Shown here piece after piece: positions 14,532 through 23,105 of a stretch of DNA of 37,697 bases. The stretch is taken from the IMG/VR virus record IMGVR_UViG_3300012927_000013, positions 1 through 37,697 of that record. One strand, written 5' to 3'. This DNA is from a virus. Below the pieces are notes generated by a model. The model saw nothing but the letters and a program-made list of their open reading frames with translations. It was not told the origin of the DNA and did no database searches. A program made the translations under genes and the position numbers. Each line of letters begins with the position of its first letter. The stretch's first letter is position 1.

Positions 14532-14742
14532 AGTCACCCTGCAGAACGATGCTGGACGAGAAGAGAAGCGCCGGCGGAAACGTCACCTCTGGCAGCGCGA
14601 TGGCGGACTGTGCCAGCTTTGCGATGAGCCTGTTGGCTTGGCCGAGTGTCTTTTTGCGGATGGCGAGAGCATCTTGGATGGCGAAAATGGTGTTGTGCAC
14701 CCTGCTTGCAAGCGCAGGTCTATTCCTGACGACGAATGCTGA
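14458..14742 (+). CDS. Small, probably degenerate HNH-type protein
   Basis: 94 residues. The basic N-terminus leads to RKRHLWQRDGGLCQLCDEPV, the typical start of a compact HNH nuclease with its CxxC. The expected Asp-His catalytic stretch is missing; only VVHPACKRR follows. It overlaps the previous gene by 74 nt and the fibre-like gene by ~65 nt. It is either a minimal zinc protein or an HNH that has lost its active site. Confidence 0.5.
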   Translation: MRYAKTRFQRPKRQQAVKTTRSGHEVTLQNDAGREEKRRRKRHLWQRDGGLCQLCDEPVGLAECLFADGESILDGENGVVHPACKRRSIPDDEC

Positions 14743-16984
14743 GGCGCAGGGAGCATCGATCTATGGGCAGGTGGTCAATGAACTAGGAAAGCCTGTACCA
14801 TTCGGAAAAGTTCGCGTCTGCGCCTATACCGGATCTGGACTTCCATGCTCTCCACTTTCGTCGCTGTATTCAGATTTAGCGCTGACGCATTCTGTATCGA
14901 ATCCATACACAACCGATCAGGTTGGAAACTACTCGTTTTTCGTTACACCTGGAGCATACCTTGTCCAGATCACGGTCGCTCCGTTCGTGATCTACAGCTA
15001 TCAGATCACAGCGTATTCTGGAAGCTTCACCTTTCGCGGGACATACTCTCCAACGACGACCTACAACTTGGGAGATGTGGTTATCTACAATGCAACTACC
15101 TACACCTCTCTGACTTTCAACAATAGGGGAAATACGCCAAGCTCGAGTCCAAGCAATTGGGGCCCATTTGCCAGCCAGCCTGGAGCCGCGCTTCTTGATC
15201 CGACAGCCGATCAGATAATCACAAGCAATCCTGGAACTACTAATATCAACGGAGCCAATAATTACTTCCTGACTGCAAATTGCCTCGTTTGCGTTGATAT
15301 GACTGGAAATTTCTTCGGTCCAGTGGTGGCACAAACAGACTTTGTCAATCAGTTGCTATTTCTCAATGGAAATAGTTATGGTCCCGGTTCTGATGTGGGA
15401 TTCGTTGGAACATTGCCGAGTTCCTATCAGCCAGAAACAACCAGCAAGACTATCTATGAAGGCGGATTTTATCGGCGACTCGGAATAAGCCAAGGAGAGA
15501 GCGCCAATTTCAATGTTCGCGCTGCTGGGGATAGTGCGTGGAAATACGTTTATGGAAGTATGGACTGCGGTTGGGTCTCTGCAAGTTCTGAAGGTTGTTC
15601 CATGATAAAAATGAACGGCACTCAGAATACTTCTTATCCCGTGGGAACCGTAACTTCGACTACGGGTACCGGTGATAGGAGTCCAGTATTAAGCGTCAAT
15701 GATCTATCGCCTGGAAACTATCTTCTGCTGACACAAAGTGCAGTCGATACCGGAACGATTATGGATAACGGAAATCCAAGTCAACCTGGTTCTGTACGTT
15801 TTGGTTCAACATTTTTATATACCCTTCAAGTGTCTAGCACTTTGACCCCTAGTGCGGTCTGTACAACCACGACAGATGTTGCGCAAAGCTTTCCCGTGCA
15901 GACTCTTTTGACGCATACGGTTGGCTGTACCGCTATTCAGGGAACGGTAAACACCACAAATAATAACGGATATGCTTGGATTATCAGCCAAAACGGGAAT
16001 CCAGAACAAATACGTATAACCGCCGTCAGTCCTCTTACCTTTCAATCGCAAAAGCCTCATATCGTCGGTTCGCTCATCATCCAAGGCGGGACTCATGGTT
16101 TCATGAGTGATGATCCAGATGTTATTTGGAGAACGTCATATTTCATGTTTGGAGCAGCCGATTCCTCACATTACATTTGCGGTCTTTTAGAAGCAGGAAT
16201 TTTTAGTTCATGCCCTCCAATTTTAGGTTCTCAGCAAACGATTGTTGGCTCGACTTATCATGTAGTTGACGGTGCAGAAATACTCTCAGTCGATACAAAC
16301 GGTGCAAACGAAATACTTGAAACCAACAATGTTCCTTGGACTGCCGGAGCAGCGGTAGAAAACCCCGCCAATGCTGCCGCATTAGAGCAAGACATTTTCC
16401 TACAGACAACCGGAAACACTATGTCCATTCCGGGTTCTGGAACAGCGGCAATGTCATTGAGACTTGCAGGCAACAATGTTTCTCGTGGAAACATGGTTTT
16501 TGAGATCCAGAACTTCGTTGATACGCAGGGAGGAACGCCGCGGTATAACTTCAATGGTGGCCATATGCAGGCACCAAACTCTATCAATCTTTTCGGTCCA
16601 TTTGCAAATGGAATTGTGATGGATATGCCTCTAGGTGGAACTGGCTTGGGAGGTAGTTGCATAGAAGGAAATGCCGGACCTTATACTACAGGTATAGGTT
16701 CTGTAATATGCATCCGTTCCAGCACCTTTCCCAAAAACGTGAACATCTTATCATTTGAAGATAGAGTGGGAAGCTTCGGGTTCGACACTACCGCAAACCA
16801 TTTCTACTTTCATTCAGCTCCGGTTGATGTGCTCAATGCTTTTACAGCTGGTTCTACTGGACAGTTTTCTGTCTCAAGCGGAGGAACTTTGAAGATCAGT
16901 CCTCTTGCTGGAACAGGAAACGCATTGGCGTGTTTGGATGCGAGCGGAAATTTGTATAGAGGGACGGCAACGACATGCCCATAA
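14678..16984 (+). CDS. Long exported fibre-like protein with regulatory-like and carbohydrate-binding modules
   Basis: 768 residues. The start at 14678 gives MAKMVLCTLLASAGLFL then NAEA|Q, a plausible Sec signal peptide; ATG 14660 is an alternative. Residues ~25-110 resemble a carboxypeptidase regulatory-like beta domain (IYGQVVNELGKPVPFGKVRV, then GNYSFFVTPGAYLVQI). Residues ~118-165 (YSPTTTYNLGDVVIYNATTY, NWGPF) match a CBM5/12-type chitin-binding module. The remaining ~600 residues are Gly/Ser/Thr/Asn-rich beta repeats, as in tail fibres. It lies in tandem with a second fibre-like gene. A cell-surface or receptor-binding role is likely. The signal peptide is odd for a virion protein. Confidence 0.65.
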   Translation: MAKMVLCTLLASAGLFLTTNAEAQGASIYGQVVNELGKPVPFGKVRVCAYTGSGLPCSPLSSLYSDLALTHSVSNPYTTDQVGNYSFFVTPGAYLVQITVAPFVIYSYQITAYSGSFTFRGTYSPTTTYNLGDVVIYNATTYTSLTFNNRGNTPSSSPSNWGPFASQPGAALLDPTADQIITSNPGTTNINGANNYFLTANCLVCVDMTGNFFGPVVAQTDFVNQLLFLNGNSYGPGSDVGFVGTLPSSYQPETTSKTIYEGGFYRRLGISQGESANFNVRAAGDSAWKYVYGSMDCGWVSASSEGCSMIKMNGTQNTSYPVGTVTSTTGTGDRSPVLSVNDLSPGNYLLLTQSAVDTGTIMDNGNPSQPGSVRFGSTFLYTLQVSSTLTPSAVCTTTTDVAQSFPVQTLLTHTVGCTAIQGTVNTTNNNGYAWIISQNGNPEQIRITAVSPLTFQSQKPHIVGSLIIQGGTHGFMSDDPDVIWRTSYFMFGAADSSHYICGLLEAGIFSSCPPILGSQQTIVGSTYHVVDGAEILSVDTNGANEILETNNVPWTAGAAVENPANAAALEQDIFLQTTGNTMSIPGSGTAAMSLRLAGNNVSRGNMVFEIQNFVDTQGGTPRYNFNGGHMQAPNSINLFGPFANGIVMDMPLGGTGLGGSCIEGNAGPYTTGIGSVICIRSSTFPKNVNILSFEDRVGSFGFDTTANHFYFHSAPVDVLNAFTAGSTGQFSVSSGGTLKISPLAGTGNALACLDASGNLYRGTATTCP

Positions 16985-16997
16985 TAGAGGAGTCAAA

Positions 16998-19193
16998 GTG
17001 AAAAAGTTAATCATAATGCTCGTGCTCGTCATATTTGCAGGACGCTTGTGGTCGCAGACGACTGTGAGCGCGACGATCGTGGATTCAGATGGAACGGCAT
17101 GGGCCAACGGTACATGGTCAGCAACCTACCTCTACAATCCTGCTCTTGGACAGCCAGTCGTTGCGGGGCAATCATTCACGACGTCGTTCGCTGGCTCACT
17201 CAACGGATCAGGCGCATTCAGCCAGGCACTTACCAGCACGGGCGGTATTATTCCGACGACCGCACCTCCGGCATCGGGATGGGTATTTTGTGCGACACCT
17301 GCAGTAAGCGGAGCACATACCTACTGCACTGCCGCCATGACGATTACAGGGGCAACATTCAATGCTTCGACAGTTATCAACGCAGCCATCGTGGCACCAC
17401 GGCTTACCTGTGGTAGCCCTGTGAACGCCTATGCGGATGTGGAGATGTCGAACCCCCCTCCTGGATGCACATATTTCAGCCTTACAACTCTGTTGAATCG
17501 GACATATACCGGATCAGGATGGATTAGTCCCAGTGGAAGCGGAACCACCAATCCAAATACATCGGGAAATGCTTCTGCTCTCGCGGAATACACAACAACG
17601 AATGGGACCACGCTTCAATCAAGTCCTGTCTGCTATGGCATTACAAACGGAATATCTTGTCCGCAAATAAGTATTCTAGGTGGGGCAGCCACTTCGACAG
17701 ATGGCCTAATCTTACAACTCACTTCATCGAATCCTGACCAGACGGCCATTCTGATGCAGAACAGCACAAGTAGCATCAGCTATGGTCCTTTTGTCACTGG
17801 ATCTAATTCAGCTATTCCTGGATTCGGCATCGCCGACTTCAATAGCGGAGCCGTAAATTTCAACTTCCATTCGACCGATGCCACTCATCCGATAAATGCT
17901 ATGTCGAACTTGGGTGTTCTTGGTTTTGCTTCGGGTGACCCAACGGCCACTGCATTGATCTCTGGACTATCGAGTTGTGGCGCTGGATGCTTTGCCGCAG
18001 GAAACGGAACGCAAGGCAACAGTTCAGCGACAATACAGGCTGGGGCAGGAGTTTTCAGTGGGGCAGTGAGCGCTGGGACTAGTGCTCTATCCACTTCACT
18101 AACAGTGAACGGAACGTCCAACGGGACTCTTCCTGGCCTGATTGCGGTGACTGACAGCACCAGTGCGGCGACAAATACCTATGGATACTCCTATCTAGCC
18201 CCTAGCATACCTACGGGAGGCTCTATAGATTGGATATGGGGCAAAGCCGGATCAAACGGCAATTCTCTCGCGCTGATATGGAACCAGACAGCGAGCACGG
18301 CCACTAACAACTGGTGTCTGGCTGTGTGGGGCATGGGGTCCAACTGCAATGTTCAAGGCTTTCTAGGCGGTGCTTTAAAGAGCATCAAGAATACCTTAGA
18401 CGATGGTGCTGGCAATGTTACGACCCTCGGCACTGTCAATGTAGGTGTTGATGTAGGCGTGACGGGGAATGTAAATGTGCAGGGAGCAATCAGTTCCACT
18501 ATCAACACTCAGCCAGCCAGCATCACAAATTCAGGTGTGGTGATGACTGCCAATCCCAACGTGGCTGATCTTGTCTACTACGATTCAACGCGGACAACAG
18601 ACAACCATATCGTAGAGGGAATATGGTTTCAAGGTGCTTATCAGCTGAGAATGAAGAGCGACAGTCAGGCGCAGGCGCGTGCGTTCTTTACGGCAACTGG
18701 AGGTTATGGCGTAGGCAGTGCTGTACTCGCCTTGACGGGAAACACGACCATAAATGGCAACTTGAATACTACGGGTAATGCCAATTCTACAACACTCTCT
18801 GCCTCTGGTCTCACTGTTGGAAATTGTATCCAAACCACTACGGGGGGACTACTTGCTGTCGCACTTGGCCCCTGTTACATCCCTAATACCTCTACGGGCA
18901 CAATCGCGGTTGCTGCGGGTGCTGGGGTTGGCGGTACAGCGACTTGTACTGGAACTTGCACGGCTGCACGTGGTCGAGTCTCCGTAGTTTCTGCAGGGAT
19001 TCCTGCTGCTGGCGACGATGCGACCGTCACGTTCGGAACCGCTTACGCGACCGCGCCGGTGTGCCAGGTGACGATCAACGGAGGTGCCACGGCCTTCAAT
19101 CCGGGATGGAGCAGCACGACGACAGTGCTGACAATCAATACCGGACTTGCTATCTCAGGCACAGTAGAATTTGATTATGTTTGTGTGCTGTAA
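16998..19193 (+). CDS. Second long exported fibre-like protein
   Basis: 731 residues. The GTG at 16998 follows GAGGAG and yields MKKLIIMLVLVIFAGRLWSQ, a clear signal peptide. The mature protein is Gly/Ser/Thr/Asn-rich with repeated short beta motifs. The last ~85 residues (RGRVSVVSAGIPAAGDDATV, then TAPVCQVTIN) resemble the C-terminal domain of phage fibre and surface proteins. It follows the first fibre-like gene after 13 nt, so the two are co-transcribed. Probably a partner in host attachment or surface decoration. It carries no enzymatic motif I can see. Confidence 0.65.
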   Translation: MKKLIIMLVLVIFAGRLWSQTTVSATIVDSDGTAWANGTWSATYLYNPALGQPVVAGQSFTTSFAGSLNGSGAFSQALTSTGGIIPTTAPPASGWVFCATPAVSGAHTYCTAAMTITGATFNASTVINAAIVAPRLTCGSPVNAYADVEMSNPPPGCTYFSLTTLLNRTYTGSGWISPSGSGTTNPNTSGNASALAEYTTTNGTTLQSSPVCYGITNGISCPQISILGGAATSTDGLILQLTSSNPDQTAILMQNSTSSISYGPFVTGSNSAIPGFGIADFNSGAVNFNFHSTDATHPINAMSNLGVLGFASGDPTATALISGLSSCGAGCFAAGNGTQGNSSATIQAGAGVFSGAVSAGTSALSTSLTVNGTSNGTLPGLIAVTDSTSAATNTYGYSYLAPSIPTGGSIDWIWGKAGSNGNSLALIWNQTASTATNNWCLAVWGMGSNCNVQGFLGGALKSIKNTLDDGAGNVTTLGTVNVGVDVGVTGNVNVQGAISSTINTQPASITNSGVVMTANPNVADLVYYDSTRTTDNHIVEGIWFQGAYQLRMKSDSQAQARAFFTATGGYGVGSAVLALTGNTTINGNLNTTGNANSTTLSASGLTVGNCIQTTTGGLLAVALGPCYIPNTSTGTIAVAAGAGVGGTATCTGTCTAARGRVSVVSAGIPAAGDDATVTFGTAYATAPVCQVTINGGATAFNPGWSSTTTVLTINTGLAISGTVEFDYVCVL

Positions 19194-19269
19194 TTTGATT
19201 TGCCGTCTGGACCAGTAATAGGCCAGCCTTCGGGTGACGGATTTTCTGCCAGTAGAGAGGGTTCGGCCA

Positions 19270-19566
19270 ATGTCGGAGTCACAGAATTTTTGGACAGCAC
19301 AAGACAGGAGTGACTTTAATCGGCTCAAGCAGGATATGTGGCACGGCAATGGAAAGCCTGCCGTCACTGTCCGAATGCAGGCGGCGGAAAGTCGTATAGA
19401 CCAAGCCGAGAAGGACGCTAAAATCATGAAAATGGAGATCGGTAGTCTTCAGCGCACAAACCAGAAGTTGCACGAGAAAGCCAACAGCAACAGCACGAAG
19501 ATTTTGATCGGGATTCTCTTCATCCTGCTTACGCTGCTGGCTGACATATTCAAGCGTCACATCTAG
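19270..19566 (+). CDS. Coiled-coil protein with C-terminal membrane anchor (XhlA-like)
   Basis: 98 residues. A charged coiled coil (VRMQAAESRIDQAEKDAKIM, then QRTNQKLHEKANSN) is followed by one C-terminal transmembrane helix (ILIGILFILLTLLADIF) and a basic tail. This layout matches XhlA-type hemolysin/holin-associated proteins. It fits its place just before the endolysin/holin genes. The ATG at 19270 is chosen because the upstream ATG at 19234 has no ribosome site. Confidence 0.6.
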   Translation: MSESQNFWTAQDRSDFNRLKQDMWHGNGKPAVTVRMQAAESRIDQAEKDAKIMKMEIGSLQRTNQKLHEKANSNSTKILIGILFILLTLLADIFKRHI

Positions 19567-19567
19567 T

Positions 19568-19596
19568 AGAAAGACCTCCCGCTAAGGAGGCCTTCT
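19568..19596. terminator. Bidirectional-looking hairpin between convergent genes
   Basis: CCTCC (19575-19579) pairs with GGAGG (19586-19590), with partial extension AGAAAG/CTTCT. It sits between the convergent ends of the genes at 19270 and 19599. The T-run is short. Confidence 0.5.
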
Positions 19597-19598
19597 GG

Positions 19599-20156
19599 TT
19601 ATGGTTCAGTTGGGGCTGGCGCGCCGGGGAGTTCTTCGGCTTGCTCTGCTGGGAGCTCGGTTGTCTCTTCGGGCTCCAGCGACTCGGGAGGAGTAGTAAT
19701 CTCTTCAGTTGTCATGTCGCCATTGTAGCGCCACATCGCGAAAATCCAAATGGCCAGGCAGCCTAAATTTGGGATCAGCAGTTCGTCGTGAAGAATGTGC
19801 GTGATGTCTGGTCGGTGAATCATCATGCCGCCGTAGGATGCGACGATCATTCCCAGCAGGATATTCATCGAGAACGCCACCCTGTTCAAACGCTTCCATG
19901 TCTCCGTGACAGTCATGACGCCAAGAGCGATGTTCACAAGATCGATGAAGTAGTAGAGTTCCTTGTACTCCAGTTTGGTGCCGTGATGAAGCACGAGGTA
20001 GAGCGGAATCGACTCAATCAGATTGAAGAAGATGTAGGTTCGAAACCACCAGAATGGTTTGCGTTGGAGTGCGAGAAAGAGAACGATTTCCAGCAGGATC
20101 GTGAGGCCCCACATGCCGTAGGCCATGATGAGGTGTTCCGTATAGATTATGCTCAT
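19599..20156 (-). CDS. Multi-helix membrane protein with acidic Pro-rich tail
   Basis: 185 residues. Four or five hydrophobic helices are visible (e.g. MAYGMWGLTILLEIVLFLAL, FSMNILLGMIVASYGGMMI, LIPNLGCLAIWIFAMW). An acidic Pro/Glu tail follows (TTPPESLEPEETTELPAEQA). It is on the opposite strand to its plus-strand neighbours, between the XhlA-like gene and the endolysin. An in-frame ATG at residue 11 is an alternative start. Function unknown; immunity or exclusion is possible. Confidence 0.6.
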   Translation of the reverse strand: MSIIYTEHLIMAYGMWGLTILLEIVLFLALQRKPFWWFRTYIFFNLIESIPLYLVLHHGTKLEYKELYYFIDLVNIALGVMTVTETWKRLNRVAFSMNILLGMIVASYGGMMIHRPDITHILHDELLIPNLGCLAIWIFAMWRYNGDMTTEEITTPPESLEPEETTELPAEQAEELPGAPAPTEP

Positions 20157-20197
20157 ACCTTATGGTAGGCTAATCGTCAAGTTTAGGGTAGAAAAAC

Positions 20198-20797
20198 ATG
20201 GACGCAATCGACATCGTTCTACATGGCGCGGACGGCAACGGCGGGCTCTATCGCTGGGAAGACCCTATCCCTTACTTCTACCTCGACAACCATGAGGAAG
20301 ATGGAGTACCGGCTCCGCTGGTAACTACGGCGCTGGGTTGCGCGTTGCTTCTTCCCGAAGCTCTGACATTGCCGTGGCAGATCAACGGTCGCCCTGCGAC
20401 TATCACTGAAATTGCCGATGACTTTACCACTGTAAAGAACGCCTCGTTCGGATATAAAGCTTCTTTCTACGAGGATATGACTCAGTGCCGTCTCACTGCA
20501 GATGCCATTGAGGCCTTCGCGCGAAAACGTATCGACACCTTCCTGGGAACGCTCAACCAGACCTTCCCAACATTGACGACATGGCCATTGACTTGTCAGG
20601 CCGGAGCCATCGACCTGATCTACGGACTTGGTGCAAAGAAGTTCCTCTCCACCTACCCGCTATTTATCGGCTACGGCAAGCAGACACCACCGAATTTCAA
20701 GGGCATGGCCGCGCAGGGTGGATCGAACACCAACATTGCAGCATATAACGACCGCAATCAGGCCAGGAAACTACTCTTCCTTCAAGGAGCCGTATGA
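20198..20797 (+). CDS. Endolysin, GH24/pesticin-like lysozyme fold
   Basis: 199 residues. The N-terminal LYRWEDPIPYFYLDN (Glu21 the likely catalytic acid) with ALGCALL shortly after follows the phage lysozyme E...Y-x-D...G pattern. The distal part, TCQAGAIDLIYGLGAKKFLS then NDRNQARKLLFLQ, matches the C-terminal lobe of muramidases. It degrades peptidoglycan at the end of infection. No signal peptide is seen, so it needs a holin; one is encoded directly after, overlapping by 4 nt. The region 20157-20197 is the divergent promoter space. Confidence 0.75.
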   Translation: MDAIDIVLHGADGNGGLYRWEDPIPYFYLDNHEEDGVPAPLVTTALGCALLLPEALTLPWQINGRPATITEIADDFTTVKNASFGYKASFYEDMTQCRLTADAIEAFARKRIDTFLGTLNQTFPTLTTWPLTCQAGAIDLIYGLGAKKFLSTYPLFIGYGKQTPPNFKGMAAQGGSNTNIAAYNDRNQARKLLFLQGAV

Positions 20798-21108
20798 ACT
20801 TCATAAGCCAATGGCTATCGAACCACTCAATTTCTGCCAAGTCCGTAGCATCTGGATGGGCTTTCCTGACCGGACTCTTCTACTTCAGCCCACAGTTCCA
20901 CGATTACGTGATGAATGCCTACAGCGGACTGCCGAAAGGTATCCATGGATTCATCGCTGGTGTGGCTATCCCCGCACTGATCTTCTGGAAGACGCAGAAG
21001 CGGACTACCATCACGGCTGAGGTCGCTCCCGGCACTACTGGAATCGCTGAGGCTACCGCTACCGTCCTAGCGCCCGTGCAGCTTCCGGAACCGACGAAGC
21101 CAGTCTAG
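20794..21108 (+). CDS. Holin-like membrane protein
   Basis: 104 residues. Two hydrophobic segments (about 18-32 and 51-64, GIHGFIAGVAIPALIFW) are followed by a basic KTQKR and an Ala/Thr/Pro-rich soluble tail. It overlaps the endolysin stop by 4 nt (ATGA), the usual arrangement of a lysis pair. Its 3' end overlaps the convergent VRR-NUC gene by 42 nt. Confidence 0.6.
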   Translation: MNFISQWLSNHSISAKSVASGWAFLTGLFYFSPQFHDYVMNAYSGLPKGIHGFIAGVAIPALIFWKTQKRTTITAEVAPGTTGIAEATATVLAPVQLPEPTKPV

Positions 21109-21432
21109 GACGTCATCCGAACTGCGGGCCACAACAAAGGCATGTCCTCGGGATAGGACGTCATCCCTGAAAGACTCCTGCTCAGGTCGTAGCTTGCCCG
21201 TGGCGCTCTTGATCTCTATCCAGACAGGAAGGTACCACTCCGCATGAGGTACGAGCGCCAGCAGGTCAGCAGTGCCCCGCGGGGATAGCTGCATGGCTCG
21301 CTTCTTCCCATTTCTGCCCTCAAGCACGATCGTTCCGGAATTGGTGCGAATATGGAAGATGTGTTCGGCGTCGAGCAACCCACGCACGGCGGACGAAACC
21401 ATTGCTTCAGGGGTCATGTCTTGTCTAGGCAT
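21067..21432 (-). CDS. VRR-NUC domain nuclease
   Basis: 121 residues, all domain. Signature: SPRGTADLLAL (Asp56), then VWIEIKSATGKLRPEQ (Glu73, Lys75, Gln85). This is the PD-(D/E)XK variant of the VRR-NUC family, found in phages and in FAN1. It likely cleaves flap or branched DNA during replication and repair. First-in-line neighbours on the same strand are at 21436 and 21865. Its C-terminal codons overlap the holin gene on the other strand. Confidence 0.85.
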   Translation of the reverse strand: MPRQDMTPEAMVSSAVRGLLDAEHIFHIRTNSGTIVLEGRNGKKRAMQLSPRGTADLLALVPHAEWYLPVWIEIKSATGKLRPEQESFRDDVLSRGHAFVVARSSDDVLDWLRRFRKLHGR

Positions 21433-21435
21433 GGA

Positions 21436-21861
21436 TTATTCGCGTGCCCCTAGCTGCTTCTGATTCCGCTCCACAAGAACCTCGTAGAGCGTCCGGCCGC
21501 CCTGCACGGCGTAAGGCATAAAGACCTGCCCCATTTCAGCCTGACGAGACTCTACAAGGGCGATCTGAGCCTCACACCAGTCCTTCAGGATGCGCCAGCT
21601 AACCCGTTCCGCCTGCTCACGGCTGCGAAACCTTGGCGGTGCCGACTTCAGCATGACATCGTAGACGCCACGCTCGTTCGACGGAAGCAGGAAGTTGGTA
21701 GGGACTCCGCCGACTTTCATGGTAAACGTGACGGCCGCAACCTTGCCGGTATCGGAGAATTGCTGGGTGATGGAACTTGCACCCTTGCGGGCAAGCAGGG
21801 CGCTGATCTCGGAGACGGTGCGCGCAGCAGGGATCTTCGTTGTGAAGTTGAGAATAGGCAT
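21436..21861 (-). CDS. Conserved phage-type hypothetical protein
   Basis: 141 residues. A short N-terminal segment (MPILNFTTKIPAARTVSEIS) leads to a beta-rich core (AAVTFTMKVGGVPTNFLLPS). The C-terminus is helical (RVSWRILKDWCEAQIALVES). Proteins of this type recur in phage accessory operons, but I know no function. It is 3 nt from the gene upstream and 3 nt from VRR-NUC downstream, so it is in one operon. Confidence 0.65.
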   Translation of the reverse strand: MPILNFTTKIPAARTVSEISALLARKGASSITQQFSDTGKVAAVTFTMKVGGVPTNFLLPSNERGVYDVMLKSAPPRFRSREQAERVSWRILKDWCEAQIALVESRQAEMGQVFMPYAVQGGRTLYEVLVERNQKQLGARE

Positions 21862-21864
21862 AAG

Positions 21865-22281
21865 CTATTTCCCCTCGGCCGCAACCAACTCGCTGACCAT
21901 TTTCCAGTAAGCATCGTATGCCTCTTGGTCGTGGTCGCTCAGGAAATAGTAGTAGCTGTCCGGGTCTTTCTTGCCCTTAGCAGCAAGAGTGCCGACGTTG
22001 GTTTCCTCAGCCTCAAACTGTCCTTCCAAGCCATAGCAAGAGCAGTGAGAACCATGGCACTCATACAACTTGCCGTCGCGCTTCCAGATCATCGTGGCGT
22101 CGCCTTCGTAGCTGCCACCACCGTAAGAAGCAAATAGCAACTCGTCTTCTTGCGGAAAAGCCCGTGGATAGACGGCGGATCCATATTCGCTGGTCTCGTA
22201 GTTGTAGTTGCGCGAGAACCAATCATCGCGCATGTCTCCATAGCCGCTCCATCGCCCGAAAATCCTAACTTCGTTTTCCAT
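21865..22281 (-). CDS. Acidic Tyr-rich hypothetical protein
   Basis: 138 residues when started at the second ATG (22281), which has GAGGA 8 nt upstream; the ATG at 22299 adds six acidic residues. It is unusually rich in Asp, Glu, Tyr and Gly (SRNYNYETSEYGSAVYPRAF) and carries CHGSHCSCYG in the middle. It could be a DNA mimic by charge, but that is speculation. Confidence 0.6.
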   Translation of the reverse strand: MENEVRIFGRWSGYGDMRDDWFSRNYNYETSEYGSAVYPRAFPQEDELLFASYGGGSYEGDATMIWKRDGKLYECHGSHCSCYGLEGQFEAEETNVGTLAAKGKKDPDSYYYFLSDHDQEAYDAYWKMVSELVAAEGK

Positions 22282-22311
22282 GGTTTCGTCCTCGTCCATC
22301 CAGACTACACA

Positions 22312-22346
22312 ATGCTTGCACAGAAGTCACGACAATCTTGCTTGCA
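22312..22346 (+). promoter_or_regulatory. Two copies of the TGCTTGCA operator-like motif
   Basis: ATGCTTGCA at 22312-22320 and TGCTTGCA at 22339-22346, in the divergent space between the genes at 22281 (minus) and 22390 (plus). TTGACA also occurs just downstream at about 22371. They could control either gene. Confidence 0.45.
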
Positions 22347-22389
22347 CTTCAGCCCCCATCGACGTACCCTTGACATAGAGGACTTCGCC

Positions 22390-22758
22390 ATGGGTAAGAA
22401 TAGCCAGCACATCAATAACTTCCTGCAACGTCGCCAGACTCCGCCAGCCGCACCTGCGATTCCAGATACGGTTGTCGCCACCATGCCAAACGGCGTCGCC
22501 ATCGCAACCTCAGCCTCAACGCCGCTGTCCAAAGAGCAGATGGAGAAGCTGGCCGCCGAGTTCAAGTCGCAGTTCAGCGCCGGCAAGGGATACACGCTTC
22601 TGCCGAATGGGTCGATTGAAATTCTGGTTACGATCGATGAGGATATGTCTGGGGGACTCCTTGCTTCCGCAGATCAGGCCGGAATGCCGACCGCAGATTA
22701 TATCCGCCAGATCATCGCCGATTCGCTGACGGCTTATTGGGCTGGCGCGGGGGCGTAA
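22390..22758 (+). CDS. Small hypothetical phage protein
   Basis: 122 residues. The start at 22390 (MGKNSQHINNFLQRRQTPPA) is supported by AGAGG upstream. The Pro/Ala-rich N-terminus is followed by a helical region (KEQMEKLAAEFKSQFSAGKG) and a C-terminal half with IEILVTIDEDMSG. Its stop overlaps the start of the next gene (TAATG). It is the first of two plus-strand genes in an otherwise minus-strand neighbourhood. Confidence 0.55.
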   Translation: MGKNSQHINNFLQRRQTPPAAPAIPDTVVATMPNGVAIATSASTPLSKEQMEKLAAEFKSQFSAGKGYTLLPNGSIEILVTIDEDMSGGLLASADQAGMPTADYIRQIIADSLTAYWAGAGA

Positions 22759-23105
22759 TGCCAAGCAACGACTACGTTGTGGGGGCGCTATATTTGCCGG
22801 GTGGTCCGGGTGGGTTCTGGACGCAACCAGGTGGAGTTGGTACGCCAGTCCTGCCTCGCCAAGTAACTGGTGGCTTTGAACTGCTCACGACAGAACCATT
22901 CAACGAGCTCACGGGTGCCTACATTGGCATCTGCAGTCACAGTTTTCTCTACTGCACCGTCTACCGCGATATAGACGTTAATACGGGTCTCAGCGTAGCG
23001 ATATTAACGTGCCCTCTTTGCTCCTGCGTGCAAAGAACTATAAGCCCGTTCGAAGCTGCCATAGGTCCAGAGTCGATGCTTTTAAATGCTATTTTGTATC
23101 CGTAG
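22758..23105 (+). CDS. Conserved phage-type hypothetical protein
   Basis: 115 residues. Gly/Pro-rich N-terminus (VGALYLPGGPGGFWTQPGGV), then beta-rich sequence. The C-terminal block CPLCSCVQRTISPFEA carries a CxxC and is of a type I associate with phage genomes near packaging or structural genes. Function unknown. The last 24 nt overlap the convergent HNH gene. Confidence 0.6.
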   Translation: MPSNDYVVGALYLPGGPGGFWTQPGGVGTPVLPRQVTGGFELLTTEPFNELTGAYIGICSHSFLYCTVYRDIDVNTGLSVAILTCPLCSCVQRTISPFEAAIGPESMLLNAILYP

